Source: Xenosphaeropsis pyriputrescens
Lineage: Eukaryota > Ascomycota > Leotiomycetes > Phacidiales > Phacidiaceae
DNA: 64,000 nt
Direction: 5' to 3'
Assembly (NCBI GenBank): GCA_022609375.1
Contig: JAGKQE010000033.1
Span: 1 to 64,000, forward strand
Under the pieces are notes generated by a model. That model ran no database searches, was not told where the DNA came from, and was given only the letters and a program-made list of their open reading frames with translations. Below are positions 24,242-35,747 of this stretch, piece by piece. Made by a program: the position numbers and the translations under genes. The stretch's first letter is position 1. Each line of letters begins with the position of its first letter.

Positions 24242-26646
24242 TTAAATAATCGCCCTATACTGACCTGGAAGAACTGCCGGATCTGCCATGGGATATCCAT
24301 AGCGATTTCTTGAGCCCTGTTTTCGTGCCGCCTCATCTTTCAATACCCTCTCCGAAACCATCACCTTGAGATCCTCCTCTGCAATTTCTGGGTGTTCGGC
24401 TCGGACCTTATCTAATGCTGCCCTCTCTGCCTTGCTCACCTCATTCTCGTGTAAAGTTGCAACGTCCCCGAAAAGTGGGCAGTTACCATCCTTGCCACCT
24501 CGAGTCGTATCGTTGAAATGATCATAGCCGCAAGACTTTGAACAGATATAACATTGTATATTTCTGCAGCCAGCACTAGTACATGTCATCTTGTTGCAGC
24601 CCTCGTCCTTGATGAAGGGCGTTCCACACTTGTTGCATTTTCGAATAAGTGCTGCCGACATAGCTTCTTCAATGAGACGACGGGCCGAGAGGCCATTTTC
24701 CTTTGCATTCTCTGCACAAGTCTTTGGTATATGTGACTCGAGCTTGCAAAGTCGACAGCTGACCTTTTTGCAGTCTGGTGCCTCGCACGTAAACTCTCGG
24801 AACTCTTCGACAGGTGGATATTCTGCAGCGTATGGACAGAAAGGACAGCTTGCTAAGTTCTCGATACCTGCCATTCGTAGCATCGCCTCTTGTTCGTTCC
24901 TCTCCAAGGCAAGGATGGACTGTGATTCTAGGAAGATTGCACGCTGATCTCGTGAAAATCCAGCGTCGCAGCCATCCATAGACATGCATGCAACGATATA
25001 CTTCCCATTTCCGATCTCATTCTCAGCCGTTTGACGAGCGCAGTCTCGGCAAAACCAGTGTAACTCCGTCTCATTGTTGCAATGGACCATGCGATTAAGT
25101 GGGTAGTCGCAGAAACAGCATCCGCATTCCTGCATTGTACCTTCGCGTTCTGCGCGACGAACATTCTCTTCTTCATCCAGTTGCTTTTGTCGTTCACGTT
25201 GTCTCCTGGCATCGGCTTTGGCCCTGACCTTTCTGGCTGCAACAAGCTCTTCCATGGCTGTCGTAGCATGTGGCATCAACGAGGCGGCAATAGTGTTGGC
25301 AATATTGTTGGGTAAAAATTGGCGCGAGGGCTTTCGTGCCTTTTTCAGTCTTCTGTAGGGGTTGTGACTAACCTCATCGAGTGTTCGTTCATGCTCCTCG
25401 AGTAGTCGATAAGCTGGAAATAGAAGTCCACGGTTGTTAGATAAGACTTTGTCAACATGAGTGACTGGAGTCCTCGGAAATTCTTCTTGCAGAATAGCGC
25501 GACTGTGGTTAATTGTTAGTAAGGTAGTCATCCAAGGTAAGTCTGGCATGTAATGCGTCGAGGGTTTACTAACGCTGTTTGTGAATATGTGTGACCTAAG
25601 TTTGAGCGCCCAATATTCTCAAACTTATTTGACAACTCCTCTTCTTCATCAACCTCTCGTTTTCGCTTTAGTGATTCGTTTCTCTTCTTTGGGTATTGCT
25701 TGTCCTTGTCCATTCGCTCCAAGACGCTTGCAACAAAGATTTGTGCATCACCACCATGCACAAGATCATCCCAGAGAGTCTTGACGAAATCTGGGCAGAT
25801 ATCTGGAAAGAGATCGATGACAGTTGAGACTGCCGCTGCCTTTGCATCCCTGGGGTTTTTTGCGATGTCTTGTGTGATATTGAGAGGCTCATCATCTTCG
25901 ACCTTGAGAGAACCTGAGAGATCCTCGTTTTCTGCCATGGCTGGTCGCTGTATATGTATATGACTGTTTGCGTGCTGTTGTACATCTGCCAAAGGTTCTC
26001 TTTTGATTTTTTGGAGATGAGGCCTCAGTAATATAAATGCATCGTCGACATCATGAAGGTTCTGTTCAGGCAGATCGTACAGAGGTTTCGCCGGATCTTC
26101 CATAAAAGACTGTTGTTCGGCTGGCCCGACTGAACGCGCAACTTCTCGCTGGGACTCCGACACGCGACTCTTCACTTCTTCGTTGTGAAGGAGAGGAGGG
26201 TTTGGTAAATGTTGCGAGTCATTAAACACGTTCAACCCATCTTCTCGACGAGCAACGTGCTGTTGCATTACATAATTTTCCTGTGACACGCTCTTTCCTT
26301 TCCGGTCCACACGGCCGCCAAAGTTGTTTTCATCACCATCACCATCACCATCAACATCATCGTCCTCGCCATCTTCTTCCTCCTCATCCTCATCGGCAGG
26401 AAATAGTATAGGGGCTCGGAACTGGGGTCGGAACTGGGGTCGGCCTATCTCAGGAGAAGGAGGAAGTCGGTATATGAGCCGGCCAACATCACGAGGGGGC
26501 CGGAAGTGGGGTTGTCCACCTTCATGAGAGGCCACAGGGAACTCATCGACATCATCGTCGTCTGACAACTCGATCACTTGGCAGGCATGGGGATTTTGGC
26601 TTGGCTGGGATATACTCATCATGCAGAGAGCTCGTTTTGGGATCAC
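24242..26646 (-). CDS. RBR-type E3 ubiquitin ligase (RING1-IBR-RING2), RNF216-like
   Basis: Exons 26646-25574 and 25502-24242 join to 777 residues. The first 350 residues are acidic and Pro-rich, with an IELSDDDD patch that resembles a SUMO-interacting motif. A KRKR-type basic patch lies near 335. A charged coiled coil (about 440-480, KADARRQRERQKQLDEEE) precedes the RBR module. RING1 spans about 484-536 (CGCCFCDYP to CDAGF). The IBR spans about 577-620 (CPFCPYAAEYP, CEAPDCKKVSCRLC). RING2 starts at about 647 (CNKCGTPFIKDEGCNKMTC) with C660 in the position of the catalytic thioester cysteine. RBR ligases take ubiquitin onto that cysteine before transfer. The intron-1 branch ACTAAC and donor GTTAGT are clear. 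The start could instead be the Met at 26619. A GTCAGT near the stop is a possible but unsupported extra donor. Confidence 0.9.
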
Positions 26647-28339
26647 AAAGTTTGCCAGTGACTTTGGACGTTGGAGAGGTAGGTTACATGAACCATTCGA
26701 GTATCAGAGCCAATGTTATCTGACGAGGAGCATCAAGATGCAATAACGCAATTGTGACCAAATATCATAGTGTCTCGAAATATCGGGAACTTTTGCGCTG
26801 CGAGCGCTCGCCTTAGTGAACTACAGTTTGTGAATGCAAACTCAAGAAGTATCTTAAACAGAAGCGAAATTTGAAGGAAACGCAAGTTGGTAGCGGTGGG
26901 GATCCGGAAATGTGAGGTAGGCAGTGAGTGACTATCGTGGATTCAAATACCTGTACGACTACTTCTGGTTCTGGTAGATATGATGGACTGCAAAGAGTCT
27001 CTAGTAGGTAGGTAGGTAAGGTAGGTAGGTGTTGAAGTAGGTAAGATGAACAGCTCAAACCATAGGTTCGGTGGATAGGTAAGGTACGCTTCTATTCTGG
27101 AGTTGATGGGGCCACAACCTTACGCAGATGGCTGTTGTATGCGTTGAAGGCAGAGGAGATCGCAAGGGTACGGTGGTTTTGCTCTCGCAGAAGATTACAA
27201 GATCAAATATAACTCAAGCATGGCCACCTCGTCGACGACAAGGTATCGACAAGAAGAGCTTCACGAGGCATTGAGAGAGTCACAAGCGGACCGGACGTTG
27301 GAACTTACGAGGCTACGAACAGCCCAGAGACCGTTAATGCCTTACAGCCTGAACGAGTCGTTGGCTGTGGGCAGCTTCTCAAACAAAGTCGGAGAGGTAC
27401 CTAATACCAAGTACCTGAGGCAAGGCAAGTCAATACGAGGTACAAGAGCTCGTTATGCAGGCGAAACGATCCCTCGATATCCCTCAGCACATGAATATCG
27501 AGGCCATTTTGAGATCTTCATATTTGTTTTGTGTTTCGTGTTTCGTGTTCGTATGTCCTGTGTTTCGCATTCGTAAGTATTCAACCTTGAAACTCTACGT
27601 AGTACGCAAGGTCTGCCTTATACGTCACACGTGATGATAAGGAGAAGATACATACTTACTATGTACATTCTGGTGGCGTTCTTTTCGGGCGACATGGGCC
27701 GAAGGGTTAAGGCGGCTTCTATCGGCAAAATGATGACCCCGCCTACTTACTGAACTCAACTTTCGGCTTCACCTATCTACATACCTTGCCTGGGTGATGA
27801 TTGATTGATTTATTCCTATGCTATGCAAGACCAAGGGTCTTATGAGCTACTGCCTGGGTGATGTAAGGTACATTCCGCATAGTCTTTCAGCCTTGCCCGC
27901 ATCTGACACCGCTGTTCATGGTCATTTGTATCACCCTGGTATCTTACTCGTCGCCTTGCCGTTAACGGCAGGTCGTGGCGTCTCGATCTGACTCGGTTTC
28001 TCAAGATTGTCCTGTGACAGGAATAGAAGTACAGTACAGTACATTACATGCTTGGGAGCTCGAGGTACTACCACTCCTAACCCTCCTTCAAAACTTTCCT
28101 CTCCTCCCTCCCCTCTTTCTCCTCTTTCCTCGAGTTTCTCTTTGTCATCTTTGCCTATTATAAACACTGTCTTTCCTGTAAAAGTCTATCATTTACTGGA
28201 CTACATCTTCCTACGTACTCCTATTTCGTATCCTCTCTGTGTGTATAAAGGAGATTCAAACTCCGGACTAAGCATCATTCCAACTGCTCTCATTAGACAC
28301 AGTTACTCTTCACAGACGTGTACATATTTCGTTACAGTC
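26647..28339. other. Divergent intergenic region with TAGGTA cluster
   Basis: A 1.7 kb spacer. It holds a tandem TAGG tract (27002-27047) and C/T-rich DNA at 28080-28160, in the probable leader of the acetyltransferase gene. A 118-codon plus-strand frame at 27220-27576 has no recognisable domain and was not called. Confidence 0.5.
27002..27047. repeat. TAGG/GTAGGTAG tandem tract
   Basis: Seven or more TAGG(T) units in tandem with short interruptions. The same word recurs in other spacers of the window. Confidence 0.85.
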
Positions 28340-29500
28340 ATGTCTCCATCGGCCATTCTCGATAACTTGCCAGACTCGCAGAGTTCAGATCTGATCCTCA
28401 CACATCCCACAGCGGAGGAGAGATTGGCAGCATGGAATCTCAACTTCAGTTCTTGGGGTGGTCCCCTTACACGATCCGCTTACATCGAGCGGGAACAATA
28501 TCTCATGACCGTACCGTTGACAAGAGACGGAGGACTTACGCACTGGGTCCTGGTCGACAAGAACGAAGAGCCCAATGAACGCAAGATCCTTGGAGCCTGC
28601 GAATCCCTCCGCAAACGCGCCTTGATAAACAAAGATGGCAAGGTCGTAGAGGTCGTCTCACACGGTGTTGGAAGCGTGTTCTGTAACCCCAAATACAGAG
28701 GGCGAAAATACGCAGGCAGGATGATGGCTGAGCTGGGAGAAAAACTACGTACATTCCAGACCGATGCAAGCATAAAAGGTAGAGAGAGGTGCGAATTTAC
28801 AGTCCTCTGGTCAGATGTCGGTCCGCGATTCTACGCGGATCACGGCTGGCACCCCTTTCCCAGCACGCACATCACATTCCCGCCCAAGCCGTCAAACGAT
28901 ACAGCGGCAACAAAGCTATTCGCGAAGGACTTGAAGGAGCTCTGCGACTCCGATGTAAGCATGATCACCAAGCAACTCGAGAGCGCAAAGGACGGTAAGA
29001 TACATGTAGCACTTGTGCCCGACCATGTGCAAATAAGCTGGCACCATGACAGAGAGGACTTTGTATGCGGGCACATCTTCGGCAAGAAACCCGAAGTGAA
29101 GGGTGCTATCATCGGGGAAAAGGGCCATCGAGTGTGGGCTGTCTGGACACGGAACTATTATGGACCTCTCGTGGCGACGTCGGGGAATACTTTGCATATC
29201 TTACGTCTTGTCATTGAGGATGTTGGCTCTGCGGATGTTGCGTCGTTCGCGGAACAGAGCCGGAAGGTGAAGGCAGTGCTAGAGGTGGCTCAGGCGGAGG
29301 CCGCTGAGTGGCAGACTTTACATGTTGAGCTTTGGAACCCGACGTCGTACTTACAGGAGGTGACCAATGCTACCGGTTTGGAACATAGTAAGGTTGAACG
29401 AGAGGCTGATAGTATTGCGAGTTTGATGTGGTATGGGGAGGGGAATGGGAAGGTCGATGAGATTGAATGGGTTGGTAATGAGAAATATGGGTGGTTTTAG
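28340..29500 (+). CDS. Lyc1-like lysine acetyltransferase (GNAT fold)
   Basis: Intronless, 386 residues. The first 190 residues read as a GNAT-type N-acetyltransferase. They include THWVLVD, KILGACESLRKRAL and an acetyl-CoA loop-like VFCNPKYRGRKYAGRMM, then YADHGWHPFPSTHI. The C-terminal half (LFAKDLKELCDSDV, IWGHDREDF-like HHDREDFVCGHIFGKKP, GHRVWAVWTRNYYGPL) matches the extension typical of fungal Lyc1, the enzyme that N6-acetylates free lysine as the first step of lysine breakdown in Yarrowia. Substrate is inferred from family resemblance. The frame is open for another 111 codons upstream, but that part is composition-biased leader, so the ATG at 28340 was chosen. The tail ends in GWF. Confidence 0.85.
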   Translation: MSPSAILDNLPDSQSSDLILTHPTAEERLAAWNLNFSSWGGPLTRSAYIEREQYLMTVPLTRDGGLTHWVLVDKNEEPNERKILGACESLRKRALINKDGKVVEVVSHGVGSVFCNPKYRGRKYAGRMMAELGEKLRTFQTDASIKGRERCEFTVLWSDVGPRFYADHGWHPFPSTHITFPPKPSNDTAATKLFAKDLKELCDSDVSMITKQLESAKDGKIHVALVPDHVQISWHHDREDFVCGHIFGKKPEVKGAIIGEKGHRVWAVWTRNYYGPLVATSGNTLHILRLVIEDVGSADVASFAEQSRKVKAVLEVAQAEAAEWQTLHVELWNPTSYLQEVTNATGLEHSKVEREADSIASLMWYGEGNGKVDEIEWVGNEKYGWF

Positions 29501-30991
29501 ATTGCTTATTGCAGAGGGCCATTCCTCGCGAACTCGGAGTTGAGCACTTGCATATAGATGATCAAATTTTCATCCAGTTTTACAACTTGGAATATGGGCT
29601 CGTCCACTATTGTCTTCGATATGTTGATACATACTGAGCACGCCCAAAATACTTGCTGTCCGTCTGTTTGCAGCGACCTCATTTCTCTAGGTCTACCTCG
29701 TAGAGATTCTATGAACTCCTCAAAGCCGCATTGAGTGACCTGCCAGCTGTTTGATACCCCTGATGACATATCACCCCGACGAGAATGAACATAAAAAGTA
29801 CCAAGACGAAATCATAAAGTAGGAATAACGTAATCACGTTTTGGGTCTACGCAAGAATGACTGCACCTCACCACACTCAAAGCCAATTTCGAAGCAGAGC
29901 TTCGGGTTTATGAGCCATCCGAAATCAACGGATCTAGCGTTGATTTTGCAGTGGCTGTGTTGACTTCAAGTCTTCTTACTATATGTGGTTGGGGATGTTT
30001 ATTATGCTTGATGAGTGCATGTGTTTATCATTAATGAAAAAGGGAGTTGTTGTTGGAGGAGAGGTGGATCACTTTCAAGAGGACATGGGGTAAACCATCA
30101 CTTGCTTTCTCTTTCCCTCGCTGGGATATCTCGAGCTCTTTCTGTTGACTCTGTGTGATATCTCTTATTTATATGTCTAGATTAGTATGCTTGAGTGAAT
30201 GAATGATGGTAAGTTGTAGGGTGAGTATCAAAGATCTGGTCCAAGTGGTTTGGTCTGTATGCACATATGAACCTTTTTAAATGTGCCAACTATAATCGAA
30301 TGTATCACAGCTCTCAATCTCTCTTATGAACATCAAACAGTTGAATTGCCTGTAAGAACATTCGTCATAATGAAAGTGATGCCATAAGTCCTGTTTACAG
30401 TCTATGAAAAATCCATGATGGTCAATAATGACTATTGCATTTTCGACGACTTCGTGATTTTTCCGGTAGATAATGGCGAGGACATGGATGACGACGAGTA
30501 GCTAGCTACTCACCGAATCGACACCTAATTGTCAAAGTAGTCCTGTCAGGTCAAGCACCATAAGGTTGACTGTGGAGTGCGTGAGCCAGAAGAATTGGTC
30601 TTCAGAAGTCCTCGTTATATCGTAAAATTTGAGGCTAGCTTCACTTGAAGTGACTTTTTGTTCCTCCTGATGTTTTGGTGACTAGATTATTGCCTGCTGA
30701 TGCGAGAAGATTGCTGGCAGGTTCTTGAAGTTGCTCCGCATGTACCTTTGTTGGATCACCTCACTTCTTACCTATTATCTGAAGCCAATTTACAGCGCAA
30801 GAAGGGCATGATACCTGAAGAGGTGCTTGTAAATTGTTCAGAGTTGTACAACCATTCATGATGACCCCAAGAATATACTAGTATCATGACATCATCAGTC
30901 ATGTACTCAGTACATGTACACCCCCACGAACAGCATTTCACAAATACACAAAATCAAAGATATCTACTCCATACTACTAAAGCTTCAATTA
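29501..30991. other. Intergenic, no gene seen
   Basis: A 1.5 kb spacer. An 87-codon minus-strand frame (29769-29506) abuts the acetyltransferase stop but has no recognisable domain. The rest is without coding signal. Confidence 0.45.
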
Positions 30992-31420
30992 ATGTCCAAA
31001 ATCTTCCTCCAACGCACATCTAGACAGATTCACCTCCCACGATCACACCTACAGAAAGCAGCCATGTCAACCGACAAGTCCCAAGCCTCCATGCTCGGCG
31101 GACACGCCCAATACGCCAAGGGATACGTAGAGGAGACGGTGGGCAACATGACTGGCAGCAAGGAGTGGCAAGAGAGCGGAAAGCAAGATGCCAAAGCAGG
31201 CATTGATGAGATGAAGGTGAGTTATTTGGCAGCAGTGGCGCTGCAGGGTGATATTGACGCTCGAGCAATGCTGATGAATTTGCAGGCTGCGAATGTGAAC
31301 AGAAAGGAGGAGCCGGCGGCCAGCGGTGTTGGTGGGAAGATTGAGGAGATGGCTGGCAAGGCGACGGGCTGCGAGGGGATGGAGAGTGAGGGCCAGACGA
31401 GACAGCAGAAGGCGCAATAA
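30992..31420 (+). CDS. Small CsbD-like / Hmp1-type stress protein
   Basis: Exons 30992-31216 and 31286-31420. The spliced product is 119 residues from the first Met, or 95 from the Met at 31064. It shows two copies of the CsbD-like pattern: GYVEETVGNMTGSKEWQESGK near the N-terminus and GKIEEMAGKATGCEGMESEG near the C-terminus. Fungal members were described as mismatch/cruciform DNA recognition proteins (Hmp1 of Ustilago), while bacterial CsbD is a general-stress protein of unknown function. The longer N-terminus (MSKIFLQRTSRQIHLPRSHL) is basic and lacks acidic residues, as in a mitochondrial presequence. The intron is 69 bp, a multiple of three, with no in-frame stop, so an unspliced transcript would also encode a protein. 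Confidence 0.82.
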   Translation: MSKIFLQRTSRQIHLPRSHLQKAAMSTDKSQASMLGGHAQYAKGYVEETVGNMTGSKEWQESGKQDAKAGIDEMKVSYLAAVALQGDIDARAMLMNLQAANVNRKEEPAASGVGGKIEEMAGKATGCEGMESEGQTRQQKAQ

Positions 31421-32197
31421 AGGATGTGGTATGATAGCTGTACGATGGGAATGAGAACACGAGAATATACGAGGATTGAAGGGTCGTGAGTCTCAGGAGA
31501 TATGCCAAGTGCTGTTCAAGATACTACCTCTATGGATATGTGTGGGTAATTCATGTTGCATATGAGCGATGCCCAAGTTTATGAGAAACAAAAGGTTGTA
31601 TGTTGATACTTCAAGTGTCGATGATGGATCGGCTCCAATCTATTGACCTGCATTGCTTTTGATAACTCAGACCACTTTCGACGAATTCCGAGACTGGTCT
31701 TGATTTACTGCTGCGTTGTTTTCGTCATTCTCTGCATTCACGGCCTTTCTCATGACTGCAAAGATTCGATTGATCTGTAGATCTGAGGTTTTGGTGTTGT
31801 GACATTGAAAAGTGTGCAACTCGCTCTGCTCCAATATGTACATATGTACATTGCATCTTCTCAACCAACGACGCTCGACAAGATGATTGCGTACCCTTGT
31901 ATGCACGAGTAAGACATATTGCACTCAAACAAAGGCTTGGCACTCTAGATAAACTCTCCACACGCCTCAGATCAATCTGTAACGTTTAGCGTGGAGCGGC
32001 CGCTGAATTACCTACGTAGTACGCCATCAACAGAGATCGTGAATCCTACTTGTACAATCACCACCTCGCACCTCGCACCTCGCTCCCTTCCACGTCCTCT
32101 CCCAGCCTTCGTCTTTTCTTGTGAATATGTTCCATTGATCTACGATCTCTTCTGATCCTTCTATAGCTTTAAAAACATTTATGAGGAAATAACAGCT
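31421..32197. other. Intergenic, no gene seen
   Basis: A 780 bp spacer with several short frames and no recognisable coding sequence. The part just before the channel ATG (about 32050-32190) is C/T-rich and probably the leader. Confidence 0.5.
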
Positions 32198-34561
32198 ATG
32201 AATCGACCGGCTACTTTCGGCGGGGAAATCGTTACCCCAGATCTACCTACGATCAGCAACGAGGAACCGTTTGTGAAGATCGTGAAGAAGCTATCATTGT
32301 ATTGTCCCACCTTTCTATATTGCATTTACAAAACTCTAACGATCAACTTAGCTATTTCGTCGACGCATTCCTTTTACCAAGTACATTTGAGCAATTGCGA
32401 ACGACGTCTGCTGGCAGCCAGATTCGCATACTCGTCGACCACCTAGCTCTCAATGTCAGCAATCCTGCGATAGTGAACGCTTTATTGTACGCAAAAGTAT
32501 TCTGAACTTGAAGAGAGTATCAAAATTAATTATCAGAGTAGAACACTCAAATGGCATTTTTCTACAATTGAGCCGGATGATCGAGGTTTAAATAACACCA
32601 GAGCCCAAGCCTGTGAAATCGTGGCATGGCGCTTTCTATCTCGTATGAGCGAGCGAGATGCAGTCGATTTCTGTCTGTACGATCTCCCCGACCACTCAAA
32701 ATCTACACCGCCGCTTGAGCCAGAGAGCATGCCAGAGACACCGAGAACATCAACACCACGGACACCAGAGCCGACCGAGTACTCACGACTTCTCCCTCAA
32801 TTTCGCGCCAACGACGGACCGCATTCGATCTCGTCGAGGCCCAGTAGTGGTCGTAGTGCCCGACGCAAACAGCTGGTGCGATCTGTATCAGCTTTGGGGG
32901 CCCATCATGCGCGAGAGGATCCATCCGAGGATCCTGATTTGGAAGAGGAGGATCCAACGTCTACGTTCAGCGGCCTCAATGCGCTCGAAATCGCGGCCAT
33001 CGCTGATGCAAAGCGCTTCCTGAGCCAGCCCATCGTCCAAAAGATCATTTTTGGCATCTGGAGTGGAGAAATTGTGTTCTGGGAGTCCTTATCAGTAAAA
33101 GCTACGAAGAAGCCGCGTTTCTACAACAAGGGTAAGGCTGATCCTTTCAGTCGCTTGCGCGTGCCTCGTTATATCAAAACTTTCGAGGTAGCTTACTTTT
33201 TTGTATTTCTTATGTTATTCTATGGGGTACTCATTGAGAGAAATCCACACCAGATTACTTTTTTGGAATTATTGCTGTACATTTGGGTTGCTGCTTTTGC
33301 ATATGATGAGGTTAGCGAGTATCTGGACGCGGGATTGTTCTACGCTGTTGAGTTTTGGAAGTAGGTCAAGTATCTGAAAGAGTTCTCAGAAGATATATGG
33401 CTGATATATATTCTAGTACGTTTGATCTAGCTATCATATTAGTAGCATTGGTCTTTTTCATCGTTCGTAAGTATTACTTTTCTCATCACATTCACAACCT
33501 AACAAGGGGTTGTAGGAGTATACGGCATAATAGAGAATGATGACAATATCATTGATACGGCCTTCGACATCCTTTCTCTCGAAGCTTTATTTCTTGTACC
33601 AAGAATATGCAGCGTTCTATCTGTCCTTCCATATTTTGGAAAAATCATCCCTTGCCTCAAAGCCATGACCCGTGACTTCTTACAGTTCTTGAGTATTGTG
33701 GGAATCCTCTATCTTGGATTTCTGACAAGTTTCTGTATGCTGGCACGCGATCAATTTACCACCAAGGAGATGTCCTGGATTCTCATCAAAGTGTTCTTTG
33801 GTTCCAGCTACTTGGGATTCGACGTAATGAACGATGTAAGTCTACTCAACACATTCGCCCTCCTCATAACTGACCAAATCAAGATTTCGCCGCTGCTAGG
33901 ACCACCACTAATGCTGATCTTCGTGACCATGTCACAAATCCTCCTCGTGACGGCCTTGATATCCATCCTCTCCGACAGTTTCAGCCGCGTAACCGCACAC
34001 GCAAAGGAAGAATACCTCTTCGTGTATTCGGTCTACGTGCTCGAGGCCTCGACCTCCAACCGCCTGACCCACTTCTACCCGCCCCTGAATCTCATCCCCC
34101 TCTTCTTCCTGCGCCCGCTCCGCCTCTTCCTCTCCTCCCAACGCATCCGCCACTGCCGCATCGTCCTCCTCAAGACCACGCACGCGCCCATCGTCGTTCT
34201 CATCTGGCTCTTCGAATCCCTGCACCACCAGATCCGGGGCCACGTCACGACGTTCAAGAGCGTGAGCCCGCGCTCGGCCGAGGTCGTGGCCGCCAGCAGG
34301 CAGAGACCCTTCCTGTTGGAGAGGAGCAACACCAAGAACGCCAGTCAAAATTTCGACGAGAGGGATGGCGATGCGGGAGGTGGTGTGGGGAAGATGAATG
34401 GGAGGAGGGACATGAAGAATTTGGACGATGATGGCGATGGGCTTGGGCAGGGGCTTGAGGCTAAGGTCGAGGAGCTGGGGCGGAAGATCGAGGAGTTGAC
34501 GGCGCTCATCATGGCACAGCAGGGCAAGGGGATTGGCGGGACGGAGCTAGATCACCGTTGA
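32198..34561 (+). CDS. YVC1: Yvc1-type TRP-like vacuolar cation channel
   Basis: Six exons (32198-32298, 32352-32496, 32537-33360, 33417-33466, 33516-33835, 33884-34561) join to 705 residues. The N-terminal 280 residues are cytosolic, with a Ser/Pro-rich acidic loop at about 130-230. Membrane segments follow: about 298-316 (FFVFLMLFYGVLIE), 324-338 (LLLYIWVAAFAY), 357-375 (DLAIILVALVFFIV), 425-450 (FLSIVGILYLGFL) and, after a pore-like stretch (WILIKVFFGSSYLGFD), a last helix at about 490-512 (LMLIFVTMSQILLVTALIS). This is the layout of fungal Yvc1, a calcium-release channel of the vacuole. The C-terminus has an acidic Gly-rich segment and a final coiled coil (EAKVEELGRKIEELTAL). The donor of intron 1 (GTATTG) is weak and intron 2 is only 40 bp, so the 5' exons are less certain than the rest. 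Confidence 0.88.
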
Positions 34562-35747
34562 GGGGTGTGCTACGCTGTGATGTGGAATGATGTATTTTTA
34601 GTGTAGAGTAATGTTGTAGACTGCGTATGTTTGGATAATGAATTCTTTACGAGGCATGGCCCATCACTCATCCCTGGCGATCCTGTCTGTAAACGCATCC
34701 TTGTGCACCACTGCAACAGCCTCTCCTCACATTCTGCACCACTCAGTGAAAACTACGGAGTAAATCGTTCCATACATTGAGCAGATAGAAATACTCAATG
34801 AGCTCCAACGGTATAGGCTCTTACATGAACGTCGACTGTACACTCACGCTCACGCTCACCTCGACCTCACCGGAGCTCTACAAAAACCTACTCGGCCTCT
34901 TGCTTGCTAATAAACGCGGCCCCGGCACGGCGGATAGAGGAAACGTTCGGCGATCGGGCAATACCTGCTCTCCACGGTGCTGCGTCTGCATAGCATCCCG
35001 CCGAATGCGGATGGATGCGATACGGGAATGCAAGATGGAGTCCAGCCCGACGTGTTCCAATGTGAGTAGATGAAGGTATGCTACCACGCAGGTGCACAGT
35101 ACGGTGTTTTCGTGACACAGACCCAAGCCCACTCACGACGCCAGGAAAGATATGAGTTATTCAAACATACGTACAACACAGCGAACTACAGCGTATCACA
35201 GCATATCACAGCATATCACAGCGTATTAGCCCCAAAAAACCGCACAAAGCACAGTTCAAACCCTTCAGCATTCCTCTATATACGCCAATCCCATCGATCT
35301 ACGACAATCCCATCCAGCATCCCCCTCGCACGACCAGCTACGCAGCCCAAACAAGCCGAGACCAGCCAAGTCGGGGCATCCACCTCGCAACGCACAGCAC
35401 AGCAGGCCTCCGAGCTTTAAAGAGAAGCATTCAAAATGGGGTATTGAAACCAGCCCGCAAACAATGCAACACACAAAGAACAACGACACGACGATAACGA
35501 CGACGATAATGAAGACCACAAGAACAAAAAAAAAATCGCATGCTAGAATCAAACGTCCGACCGGCTTTCAAGGTCCATGTCCATGACCACGACCATGATC
35601 ACGCTGAAGCACGGACCCGACGGAAAATAGGGTGATAGCATCAAGAAACGAAAAGGCGGCAGGGGTGAAGGGATGGAAGAACGGAGGATGGTTGGAGGGG
35701 CTGGAAATTCGCAGGAGAGGGCCGTAGATGAGTTGGGGCGTGGAAGC
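34562..35747. other. Convergent intergenic region with a 10-bp tandem repeat
   Basis: A 1.2 kb spacer. It contains alternating CACGCT units (about 34848-34865) and four copies of a 10-mer (AGCGTATCAC/AGCATATCAC) at about 35190-35227. The short frames here are not supported. Confidence 0.5.

Noticed and set aside
23857..24262. Splice fusion of the RBR ligase with the downstream 485-residue protein
   Set aside because: A GTCAGT donor at the end of the ligase exists, but the plausible acceptor before the next ATG leads to a stop in the required phase.
27220..27576. Plus-strand frame of 118 codons
   Set aside because: Ends in a repetitive Phe/Val/Arg tail from a CGTGTTT-type repeat, and I recognise nothing in it. 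A real small gene is not excluded.
29506..29769. Minus-strand frame of 87 codons abutting the acetyltransferase stop
   Set aside because: Reads fairly like protein but no domain or extra exons could be supported.
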